Below, piece after piece: positions 26,801 through 37,503 of a stretch of DNA of 64,000 nt (positions within the stretch are counted from its first letter, which is position 1; the number at the start of each line of letters is the position of its first letter). The translations under genes and the position numbers were made by a program. Location of the stretch: assembly GCA_038380795.1 (NCBI GenBank), contig CM076279.1, positions 2,247,001 to 2,311,000 on the forward strand. The letters run 5' to 3'. This stretch comes from Pyrocephalus nanus. Its lineage: Eukaryota > Chordata > Aves > Passeriformes > Tyrannidae. Below the pieces are notes generated by a model. The model saw nothing but the letters and a program-made list of their open reading frames with translations, made no database searches and was not told the DNA's origin.

Positions 26801-27042
26801 CGACCACCAGCCCCACAAAGTCTCTCCTAATTAAAGGCTTTAAGGATGGATGTTCCGAGAGCTGCTGGGAGCCAGTGGAAGCAGGACAATGTAAACTCTT
26901 TGGAAAATGCCTCCATTTCCACTCGAGTTCCCTCCCCATGTAAAAACCTACAGGGGCTGATCCACCAGAGCAGACCAGCAGTGAAGCCGCTGGCCCTTGG
27001 GCTGCTAAGACATAGGAGAGATGGAAAAACATCATATTCCTT

Positions 27043-27074
27043 CATTCCTGATCATTCCTGATCATTCCTGATCA
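27043..27074. repeat. 10-base tandem repeat, three copies
   Basis: ATTCCTGATC repeated three times exactly. Confidence 0.9.
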
Positions 27075-28235
27075 GCAGAGGTCCAGGAACTTGGCAACTG
27101 AGAGCTTTTTTCCCCAGCTTTTGTACATAGACTGTTACTGATTCCTCTCCTGCGGCACCAAATTTCATGCTCAAGGATGGGTTAGAGCACCTGAAAAGCA
27201 AAAGCTTTTCTTGCTCTGTGGGCAACAGAGATTGGAAACATTTGATCCACCTTTTCAGTGTGTGTTTTCCTCTCCCAGGGGGGCTGTGACCTTGGGCATT
27301 GCCCATCAGGGGCAGTAAAACCCATTCTGCAGACTCGGACATTATCTTCCATCAGAGAACCCTGAGGCCTTTTTACACTCATTAATTAAAGCTCACCTGC
27401 TGCCTGGGAGGCAGGCACGGGTTATCCACCTCAATTTAAGTTGGAAAAGGTTAATTGGCTCGTTGGGCCTCTGAGCTCCCAAATAATCCAGGGCCAGGTT
27501 ATTTGTGGTGGTGCCACTTTCTCTTGAATCTCTCACAGACCACACAGGGGAATCAAGAGAGCAATAGCAAAAAAAAAAAAAACCCTCCTGCCCATATCCA
27601 TCATCGCCTGCTTCCCCTCTTGCTTTTCTTAGCATCCAGAAGAGAGAACCAAAAAAAAAAAAAAATTTAAAGGCAACCTGAAACCACTCCACACTCCCAA
27701 TGAGAAAATAAAAATGGATGTTGCAGGCTCATGTGTTCTATACGTTTCCAAATATTTCCATCTGCTCCTGAAATTTCCATTAAGAGTTGCCAAAAACTCT
27801 TACAGAATTGTTAACACGATGGTAAATTTAGATTCTTTTTATGGAGAGACGTTTCCCCACCCTCTTAAAAGTCTGGTATCAATTTGTTCTGTCACTGATA
27901 AGCCAAAGGTATTGCTGGGTTTGCCCTTTTGCCCTGCTCCTTTGCTGGGATGGGGTCGGGGCAGAGAGGCAGCACCTATGTGGGGAGAGGGTCCTGCTGC
28001 ACCCCTTGGTGTGTCCCCTCCATCCCCCTGGTGTCAGCACAAACAACAGAAATCCCTTGAAAGAAAATTGCAGCCCATCTGTAACCGGTTTCCCCAGCAA
28101 ACACACCGGGGCTGTTCTTCAGTTTGGAAGCTCCCAAAGGTCAGAGGCTCTTGGTGTGGCCCAGGGTCCAGCCCCTGTAAAATCTTGGTGTTAACAAGCA
28201 GGTTTCTGTGCTCAGAAGGGTGCAGGGCAAGAGCA

Positions 28236-28492
28236 CATCATGGCAGGACAAGGGGCAATGGCTTCACACTGCCAGAGTAGGTTTAGATTGGATATTGGGA
28301 AAAAAATCTTCCCTGTAAGGGTGGGGAGGCCCTGGCACAGGTTGCCCAGAGAAGCTGGGGCTGCCCCTGGATCCCTGGAAGTGTCCAAGGCCAGGTTGGA
28401 GCCACCTGAGCTGGTGGGAGGCATCCCTGTCCAAGGCAGGGGGTGGAACTGGATGGGCTTTAAGGTCCTTTCCGACCCAGACGATTCTGTGA
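28236..28492 (+). mobile_element. CR1 LINE 3' fragment
   Basis: Plus-orientation CR1: GATTGGATATTGGG, GGTGGGGAGGCCCTGGCAC, AGGTTGCCCAGAGAAGCTG, and the terminal TTTAAGGTCCTTTCCGACCC followed by GATTCTGTGA. Confidence 0.92.
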
Positions 28493-31400
28493 GGGCTGAT
28501 CCCCACTCAGGGCCAATGGAAACCCAAACAAAAGAGCAGGATGAGGGGGAGAAAGCAGGGAGAGGCTGACACTTCTCCTTGGCCAGGCAGCAGCTGCCAC
28601 CAGAATGTCACTTGATGTGTCAGCCACGTGCAGGGGATGCTCTCATGAATATCTGCACGTGCAGTGACGCACCAGGGCCACAGCTCTGGCGTAGCAACTG
28701 GATTCAGAGGAGGTTGTGTCATCAGGCTGTTTCATCAGGGATGGTTTGATTTAAATGCTGTTGCTTTTTCAGTGAAACAAGGCATTCTTGCCTGTCAGAA
28801 AGAGGCTTTTTGGGCTGGCTCTTGTGGGTGCTCCATTTGGTGAATTAATAGTGGCATCATTCAGGCCTGATCAACCTGTTATTAGACTCACAGAGCAAGA
28901 GCACGGGGAGTGCTCTGCAATATTATTTTAAAGCAATTGCTCCCTGTGACCATTTAATAACTATCCTCTTCTCACAGCATAGCAAACAAGGGCCACTTTC
29001 CAGAGGAGGCACTTAATAGAGATTAAAAGATCCAGAGCCCTTCTGGAGAGGCAGAAAGCATCACTCCCTGCTCGGGCAGCAGGGCTGGTGTGAAGAACCC
29101 CCCGAGCCTGAGCCTCACACAGCCTCTTGTTTTGCATCTCGAGACAGACCCCATGTGGCTCAGACAAGTGAGTTCTGACCTGAGCTCCTGGGTGACATCA
29201 GAGCCCTCACCTCACCTTTCCCTGCCCTCCTGGCAAAGCTGCTCCATTTCCAGAAGCATTTCTCCACGTGGAAAGGGATGTTTCTCCCCTCCTGTGTTCC
29301 CTGGCTGCCTCCCCCAGTGACCCCCCATCTCCCAGGATTAAATACACTGATCAGCAAAACCCCAGTGGAAAAACCCCTTACAGATGCCTTTAGCTATGAG
29401 CAAACCCCCTGCTGGAGCACCTAGGCAGATAGGATTGCTGGATGGACACTGTTAGGGCTCTCTAAGGCACCTAGGGATGTTATAAATCATCACCTAATTA
29501 ATCTGAGTTTTACTCTGCTTAATCTTCCTTAAGGAAGGAGGCAGGGCTGCAAGTCTGGGTTCGTGCTCGTGGGGGAACAACAGAACAATGATTTCAGGGA
29601 AAGAGAATTAAAGAAGCCTCATTTCATCTCTTCTGCTTCCAAGATATTCCCTGATGTGCCCCAGAGCTCTGCCCAGCTCGGGGGATGCTGTTCCTCTTCC
29701 AGATGACTTCTCTGCCCGACTCCCAGCGCCGCACAAACACGGACAGCACAAACTGCAGCAGCTGCCTTGAGAAACGAGCCCTTCCCACCGAAAGGAAACC
29801 TCTTTGGTCTCCTCCTGACCCATTCCCTGCAATTACACTTATCAGATTTCCCTCTCGGTGCATTTCTTCTTCGAGAGCAACATCCTCCTCTCGGATCTCG
29901 GGGATTTCAAGGAGAGCTCTCGCGCTCCGAGGCACCAACAGGAATAAACGTATTGCCACCTGCAGCCTGCTTGGAAAAGAGCTGCTGAAATCACACTTGC
30001 AGGCACACTCTTCAACCTGCTGCTTCCAAAAGCCTCAGTCATTCAGGAATGATGGACAACAACCCTTGTTTTATCTTTGTATAAGTTAATTAGTCCATTT
30101 TACTTCAAATTTCAGAGCTCGATCTGTGCCTGGAGATGTGAGCTTGGAGGAAAGAGGGAAGTTTCCATCTGATGACATGCTTGGGGATATGAGTTGTTAA
30201 CAACCTGGGGTAGTGTTATTCAAACCTTTGTGTAAAAAAAGATGTTAATATCAATGAAAACCCTGTTTTTTGTTTATTTTCAGAGTAAAATTTCCCTGCC
30301 TTCAGCATTAAATATACGCAGGGATCCACAGCAGCGCTCCTTGGCTCTGCAGAGATGAGAGGGTGTGTGTTTATGCTACCATATATTTCAACTACTTTTA
30401 CCTTAAAAAATACAATGTTATGAAATAATAACATTTTAAGTATTAGTGACTGTGTTCTAAGCCAGATTTGGGGTGGGTTTTTTTAATATCTGTAGGGGAA
30501 AAAAAAAAATCACATTTGCCTGAAGAACACGTCAAGATTTGAACAGATGGGAGTTTTTACCAAAAGAAGACTGTTTTGCTCAGAAATGATTCCATTTCCA
30601 AAACCTCAAGTAAAGTTTTATATCTTTCAGTAAATCTTGGAGAAGGTTTATAAATTCAACATAAAAAAAAAAAAATAGAGAAATTTCCTATGTTGAGCTT
30701 CTAAATGCCAGTTTACAACATTTTCTGGTGTCTTAATGAGAGCCACGTGACCGAAGTTATATATTTGAGGAAACAGCCAAAAGGCACGTATTATTTTACA
30801 AGTACCTTTTTAAATGTAGAGGACTGATTTTTAAGAATTTTTTCACACAACATGTTATTATCTTTTTTTAATTAAAAAATTACTGGGCTATTTCAAGCCA
30901 CATTTATTTTATTTAAGCCCAGCCAAACTAAGACAGTGACCCTGATGGCACATAATGGTGTTGGAGGGGGCAGACTCGGGGATGTTGCTGAACCTCTCCA
31001 GTTGTGTGCTGTCAGTTTTGGTGTCACAGGTCTGAGCTCTCAGGTCCTCACATTTTGATCCCTGTAATTACCCACAGCCCCATCTCTGTCTGTCCCCACT
31101 GGTGCTGCTCCTGCTGAATCCCCAGTAATGGGCTGTAGCCTCCTCATGATGTTTGCTGTTTCCCTCTCATCCACGATGGAGCCCTCTTTTCCTGGGGATG
31201 GCTCAGCACCTGCCTGCCGTGGGCAGGGGGGAAATGAATTCCTTGCTTTGCTCTGCTTGTGTGTGTGGCTTTTGCTTTAATCACTCATCTCAGCCTCTAA
31301 GTTTTCCCCTGTGAGGGGCTGAGCTGCCAGCTGGGGTTAAACCACAACAACTGGGAAGGAGCCACAGCTGGAATCTCTCCTGGCACCTCCAACCTCCATA

Positions 31401-31888
31401 TGGGACCACGAGGTCAAATCCCCCAGACGGTCCCTTCAGTGGCACCAGTTCCACCGTCAAATATTTGCGTGTTTCCAATTATAATTTAGCCCACGAGACT
31501 CTGCAACGCCGAGCCTGGGCCGTGGATGAGTTACATCCTTCCCTTGAGCACTGCCTGCTGGGCCAGAGGAACACTGGGCTTGCAAGAGTTAAGGACTCGA
31601 GGGCTGGGAATTAATTAGCGTCTTCCATCTTCATATGATCTCAGGTGGATACTTTATGTTTTTGTCTGCGGAGGTTTATTTTCCTCCAGTTTGATTGGAT
31701 GAATTGTGTTCCCAGAGATCAGAGAGTTCAGATGGCAGAGGATCCTCTTACCAGAAGATGAAAGCCAATATAATCAACTGCACAACTTCAAAACATGCAG
31801 CTTGTTCTTGTTGGCTGTGCCTAAGTTTTCCCTGCAGAGAAGCTGTCGACAATGATTTGATATCAATCCAGTAACAATCCCTGGTTTC
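28493..31888. other. Gene-free stretch
   Basis: No gene recognised. AT-rich between 30180 and 30920 with A-runs at 30499 and 30663; GC-richer on either side. Confidence 0.6.
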
Positions 31889-32135
31889 TAATAATAATTT
31901 GCACTTCAGTAGAAATGTTCATGTGAGGCTCTGAGAACATTTAGCAGATGGTCATTAGCAAAGCTCCCCAGTTCTCCTGCAAGGAAGAGATAACAATTAT
32001 TAGCCTTGTTTTACAGATGGTGACGCTGAGGTGAGGCACTGAAAGGTGAAATAACTCTCCTAATTTTCCATAATGAGCCAGTGGCAACAGATCCATGAAT
32101 GAAACCCAGGCGTCCTGCTGAGATTACTCCACAAA
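31889..32135. mobile_element. Old MIR-like (amniote CORE-SINE) copy
   Basis: Reads AATAATAATTTGCACTTC, then after a diverged middle ATTATTAGCCTTGTTTTACAG, GATGGTGACGCTGAGG, and finally GAAACCCAGGCGTCCTG. This is the order of segments of the amniote MIR family (stem to 'GAACCCAGG' end), recognised from memory. Heavily diverged, so an old insertion. Confidence 0.7.
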
Positions 32136-33432
32136 CCCTGTATCCTTATCTCTTACAGGAAAACGTGGTCAAAGAGGTGAGCCTGGAAAGCAAAAAGCAA
32201 ATGACTCAAAGGCAGGATTCATGACACATTTCTGGAAATAAGGAATTAGGTCTGGGTCAATAAATAACTGGAAAACCAGGGGGACGCAATCTGAGAGGCA
32301 TGTGAAATGAGGATGGATGGAAAAGAAAGAAGATAATGGAAGGGAGGGGAAGGAAAACAGAGCAGCCTCTGACTTTTTATTTCCACTCTTGGTTTCAATC
32401 AGTGTTGTAAAATTAAAGGTTAGGCTCTGGGAGAAAGAAGAACGAGCTCCATCTGCTCCCGTGGGGATAAATCTGACGGGTGAGGCTTCAAACGGGAATT
32501 GCCGATAACAAAACCCTCCTTCCCACGTGTCAGATGTTCCTCACCCTGCAGAGAAGCACCAGCCATGGGGACATCAGCTGAGTTTTGATGGCAGAGACCT
32601 GGGCAGGGCAAGGAACCAGGGCTGGGAATGCTGGCTCTGCCCAAGGGCATCCCCCTCCACCAGAACACGGGTGCTGGCCGGGCTGGACAGCGCTCCCGGC
32701 TCGGCTCCAGCGGCACAGGCCGAGCTGGAGGTGTGTGGACCAGCACTTCAGGGACTAATTTTAGCTTTCAGTTCCACTGTCTTTGCCTTTCTCACCCAGA
32801 ACGTCTGGGCTGCTCACACGGAGGGACTGGCTGATGCTCCAAACCGCCCCGCTCCCCTCACACGCCGAGGGGAGCCCGGCCCGGCCGCCGAGTTTATGAA
32901 ACAGCCAAATGGAAGCCAAAAGACTGGAGTTTAATCCCTCCAGTTAAGTCATCTAGATTCCTTCTCGCCACCAGCCATCTGATCTCAATCAACAAATCTT
33001 GGCCTTCATCTCCTGACCTCGCCGAGAGTCGCAGTGCTGAAGCCTGAAGTAATCTGCATGCGAAATGCCTCAGTAATGATTCCTTCCAAAGGGCTTCTTT
33101 TATTATTTCCCAAAAGCCCTCCAATATGAAAGCAGTAGGCAAACAACAAGGATGGCTTGGTAATGTTTGCCATTAATAATTTGTTAAATGTCCTGCCACT
33201 TATTTTCAATACCTAGAATAGAAAGAGACCTCTTCACATGCACGGGCTAAAACCAATGGTTGGGTATTAAAATGGGATGTGCTTTGAGACTGGAAGTATT
33301 GCCAAGTTGTCTGTTTCTCTCATATTAGTCGGATTCAGCAAGGAAATGACACGGAATTAAACACCTGTATCTCTTACACTGATAATTACATCACCTCTAG
33401 GTGCAGTGGGTAAACTTTGCAATGCAGAGATT
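32136..33432. other. Gene-free stretch
   Basis: No gene recognised. GC-rich at 32560-32900 with a short CpG cluster near 32820-32892, then the AT-rich candidate element at 32895-33235. Confidence 0.6.
32895..33235. promoter_or_regulatory. Candidate conserved non-coding element
   Basis: Complex repeat-free block with an octamer-like ATGCGAAAT (33058-33066), ATTAATAATTTG near 33171 and CAACAAGGATGG. No coding frame. Directly adjoins a small CpG cluster on its left. Confidence 0.3.
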
Positions 33433-33706
33433 TATAGAATCACAGAATGGTTTGGGCTGGAAGGGACCTTAAAGCTCATCCAGTGCCAGCCCCTGCCATG
33501 GGCAGGGACACCTTCCACTAGCCCAGGTTGCTCCAAGCCCTGTCCAACCTGGCCTTGGGCACTTCCAGGGATGGAACAGGCACAGCTTCTCTGGGCAACC
33601 TGTGCCAGGGCCTCCCCACCCTCGAAGGGAAGAATTTCTTCCCAATATCTGATCTAACCCTGCCCTCTGTCCGTTTTAAACCATTCCCCCCTGTCCTGTG
33701 GCTATT
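33433..33706 (-). mobile_element. CR1 LINE 3' fragment
   Basis: Reverse-complement CR1 with the terminus ATAGAATCACAGAATGGTTT at 33433 and extending further 5' than most copies here (to the TTAAACCATTCCCCCCTGTC segment). Confidence 0.94.
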
Positions 33707-33839
33707 ATAATACTTTCAGCATCACTCTGTGCACTTCCAGCACCAGAAAGCCACAGAGCCAGAACTTTAACCAAGTGTGGCAACACGTGGCTTTGTAGCA
33801 GGGAACACCAGGGCATTTTGGTTGTGTTAACGCAGGACA

Positions 33840-34350
33840 TTATTTCACCGTTTCACTCTCTGCACATCTATGAAATAGTAGGCAAGGGAGGCAGAGGGAA
33901 CAGGATCTGCCATTTTGTCAAATCAAATAATTGCATTACAAAGCTCAGCACAGTTCACGTTATTGTGCCGTGTTCCATCAAACCCCCTCCCCAAGGTGCA
34001 CATGCATCTCAGACTATTGCAGGGGTTGGCAGCTGCTTCGCTGTACTTACTCCTTTTTATTTATTTCTTTTTTCATCTTGGGGCTTTTAAAATTGATGGG
34101 AGGCTGAAGGCAAGAGCTGATGCATTGTAGATGACAACAAAAGAGGCTCCATAAAATTGCTTTTGGCATCTCGTGTGCGTTCCGTCTACATCTTATAAAT
34201 TACCGCTGCATTGCAGCGATAAAAATAGGTTTGTATTTGAAATTGATTACAGTGAGATAAGGCCTTAATAAAATAAATTTAAAAGAAAAAAAAGAAGTAC
34301 CGATGCATAAATATTCTGAACATACAGGGGTAATTTGATTTGATAAAATA
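33840..34350. promoter_or_regulatory. Candidate conserved non-coding element with short palindrome
   Basis: AT-rich, low-repeat DNA containing a perfect 7+1+7 inverted repeat, CGCTGCA T TGCAGCG, at 34204-34218, and many AT-rich factor-like motifs. Composition suggests a regulatory block; conservation is untested. Confidence 0.3.
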
Positions 34351-35676
34351 AAAGTATGGCTCTTAATTTCTCCCTTTTAAGCAGGACACACACGCACATC
34401 CCGCAGTGCAGAGTGAACTCCAGCAGCCGTTTTGTTCAGGATTCTCAGAAATGGGTCTGTGCCTCTCGCAGCTCTTCTCCTCAGACATTTTTATGGCAAT
34501 GTCTGTATCCCCAGCACTCCCTTGCTGACACAGGGCAACATTCCCCCTGCAATCCCAAAGCGTTCAGCTCAGGCCACTGTGCTTCATGCAGGGACAAGAG
34601 CTGATCCCTTACCTGTGCCCCTAGAAATTGTTCTGTTAACTGGGCTATTTCTGTCCACAGCACATCAGTGCTTTCAACCCTAGCTGGGACTGCAGGATAT
34701 TGTATTCTAATACAAATGGAAGGATAATTTTATTTACAGGAGAAAGAGGGAAACCGAGATCCATGTTTCAGCATGACCCCTTTACTCAAGCAAAACGCTG
34801 TTTGACTCAGGTTAATAAATCAAGGGTGAACATTGGCTTTGCACCACAACAAATGCAAATGGTCAACCTTTAAAGCAACGAGAGGCTTAATTGCAGATAA
34901 CAGTGATGGGGCTGGCAGTGGAATCCAGAGTTGGATCCAGGACCCGGTGAAACACAGAGGGAGCAAAGCACCACATCTGTTTTCCAGCCCAACAGCTGCG
35001 CAAAACCCTCCGGCCACGTCGCTGCAAGGTGCTGAGCCTCCAGCCCTGAGATCCACACCCCAGGTGATGCTGGGCACGGGGCTGTGACCCCTTGCAGCCC
35101 CTCAGACCTCTCTATCCACGCTGGAAAGCCGCTTTCTGGGGGGGTGGGGGGCAGGAAGCCGCTGCTCTGGCCCCACCAGGGCCCTGCCAGCACTGGGGCC
35201 GGGCCTTTGATGTGGGATGGACGGGATGTGGCTGCGCCTGCTCCCGCCAGCCGGAGCGTGGAGAGGAAAACCATCAGCAGCAGAGCTCACAATTACCCCT
35301 GCGGAGCAGCTTGAGCATTCCTGAGTTCTCAGTAATGGATGATAAGCTGCTACGAGTAAGATGATCCTTAAAAAAAAAAAAAAAAGCCAGTACAAAGCGT
35401 GTCCCCAAACAACTTCCCCCGGGAAAAACACAGGTAGGCCGACAGCACGTTACTTTTAAATTTCATTTATTTATTTTTGTGTACATTTCTCGTAATTTGA
35501 CTGACATACCATTGCTATAAAGATGCCCTGCTCTTTGAATATTTCATCCAAGACCACTAGTTTCAAGTGTGGTTATGAAAAATCACGGCAAACATATGAC
35601 TGGAAAAGAGGTGGTTGGTTTTTGACTTCCAGGCAGTTGTTTGAAGCATTTCGTAGATGCACACAATATTCAGCAG

Positions 35677-35677
<1 letters not shown>

Positions 35678-35708
<31 letters not shown>
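35678..35708. repeat. (CA)n microsatellite
   Basis: About fifteen uninterrupted CA dinucleotides. Confidence 0.97.
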
Positions 35709-35709
<1 letters not shown>

Positions 35710-36948
35710 CTGGAAAACGGTTACAGTGGTTGAAGTTTCAAAAAGGTGTCCTGTCCCCTCTCTCAGCAGCAGTGAAAAACCTTTGGATATCCTGAGAAAT
35801 GAAACCAAAGTGTAGTAAAGATGATTAACATTCCATCAGCAAGGTTTGATGGTGTTTTTGTTGGTGTTTTTTGTTTTGTTGGTTTTTTTTTTTTTCCAAG
35901 TCAAATATATTTTTCCAATCTAATTTCTTTTTAAATGAAGAACGTGGGGAGGAAGGATCTGGGGCAGTGAAGGTTAAAGAATAGCAGTTCAGTCGTTCCA
36001 ATATCCTTTATCCAGCACAAAATGGATCCTAAAAGCATCTCAGAGAAACAACAACCTCAAGTAGAAGCCTATCAAACATTACACACGTGGTCCTACTGTC
36101 AGAGTCCTATTACTGATCATCCTCAGAGCACGAGGAACGGAGCTGAGATGGATGAAGACAACACAAGTTAAAAGAAGTGTTTGAGGTGGAGCCAGATGGA
36201 GTGGGGGTGAAGCCCAGTGGCCACTAAAGGACTCTGAGCACAGGGAGGACCCTGAACTTTGCAGTCTGACTGATGAAATTGCACCTGGCTGGGGACAGGG
36301 ACAGGAGCTCGGGGCAGTGCTGGCTCTGCCCTGCTCCAAACCCTGAGCAAAGCCCTTGGAGAACCTTCCCCAGCACTGACAGCCCCCTGTGTGCCACCTC
36401 ACAAAGAGGTCAGCACCTCATTCTCTTAAAACACTCTCCAAGTTTGCTATCTCTGAGCCAATCCACCCTCCCCGAGGCGGGGTCCTGCGTTAGGATGCGG
36501 CAGTTCTGATTTTCACAAGGAAAAAAAGTTTCCTCCACGAGGCTAAAAACCGAAAATCGCCCATAATGCACTGGATGCCTTCTCATCTACCACCACCTTT
36601 GCTGTTCCTCCCACTGATGTGACCCCCAGTGATTTTCCTGAGGAGCCCCAGAGCCGTGAAGTGCCCCGTGCCCCACGAGAGGGGTTGTGTGAGGTGACAG
36701 GCTCTATAAGCAGCAACGAGCACTGCGGAGGAAACGGGCCAGCAAAGACTTAGACAACAAAAACAAACACGGAGCAATTAAAAGGAGGATGGGAGATGTG
36801 GTCTGATGTGCTTCTGCCAAGAAATAAATATTTTTACGTTGCCTTTTTTTTTTTTTTTTTTAAAAAGCACTTGCATTGTGTGTTGTTTTTGTTTTTTTTA
36901 AACCTCCAAAATGGTGGGAGTTACTCCCTGCACCCCCCCAAACACGTG

Positions 36949-36973
36949 CACACACACACACACACACACACAC
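36949..36973. repeat. (CA)n microsatellite
   Basis: About twelve uninterrupted CA dinucleotides. Confidence 0.97.
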
Positions 36974-37012
36974 TCTAATGCACATACTTTTCCAGCTTTG
37001 TAGAGCTACTGG

Positions 37013-37067
37013 ATTTACTTTGAGACAAGTTTCTTGTGCATTTTGACAATTTACTTTGAGACAAGTT
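37013..37067. repeat. 36-base-offset direct duplication
   Basis: ATTTACTTTGAGACAAGTT occurs exactly at 37013-37031 and 37049-37067, with a similar spacer; a small tandem duplication. Confidence 0.85.
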
Positions 37068-37387
37068 ATTTGCAAGAAGGCAAAGTTCATGCATGGCTTT
37101 GACAGCTCCACTTTCTCATAAATGGTTTTTGAAAAGCAGAAAGCAAATGAGGGCCAAAGCTCCATTTAAAGTTCACCTCGGATGCCTGAAAAGCATTTAT
37201 ACCCACATCCTTCTGAGGTCCCTGCTTTATGAACTTCTAATGAATTCCACATTCTGCTACCCAACATTTCTTATACACAGGGGGAAGAAAAAACAAACCA
37301 GAAAACCAATGCAAGCTGTCTGAAAACAGATGCACCACAGCGTCCAGGCTGCCCGGGGAAGGGGTTGAGTCACCGTCCCCAGACATG

Positions 37388-37503
37388 CAGATGTGGCACT
37401 TGGGGACATGGTTTAGTGGTGGCCTTGGCAGTGCTGAGTTTATGGTTGGACTCGATGATCTTAGAGGTCTTTTCCAACCTAAACAATTCTGTGGTTCTGT
37501 GAT
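37388..37503 (+). mobile_element. CR1 LINE 3' terminus
   Basis: Plus-orientation CR1 tail: CTTGGGGACATGGTTTAGTG, GTTGGACTCGATGATCTTAG, and the AACAATTCTGTGGTTCTGTG terminus. Same subfamily type as 21434-21527. Confidence 0.93.

Larger units (their letters stand above)
21562..28235. other. Gene-free stretch
   Basis: No gene recognised. AT-rich unique DNA at about 22640-22870 and 25440-25900 could be further conserved elements. It includes a 10-base tandem repeat (27043-27074) and the CpG patch at 26565-26800. Confidence 0.55.
33707..37387. other. Gene-free stretch
   Basis: No gene recognised. It holds the AT-rich candidate element at 33840-34350, two CA microsatellites and a 36-base duplication at 37013-37067. 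Confidence 0.6.

Noticed and set aside
29400..29490. Paired CACCTAGG-type motifs suggesting an old DNA transposon
   Set aside because: No clear terminal inverted repeats or target-site duplication could be defined.
31318..31350. Stretch resembling the end of an avian retroviral LTR (CTGGGGTTAAACCACAAC)
   Set aside because: No LTR body, terminal repeats or viral coding sequence around it.
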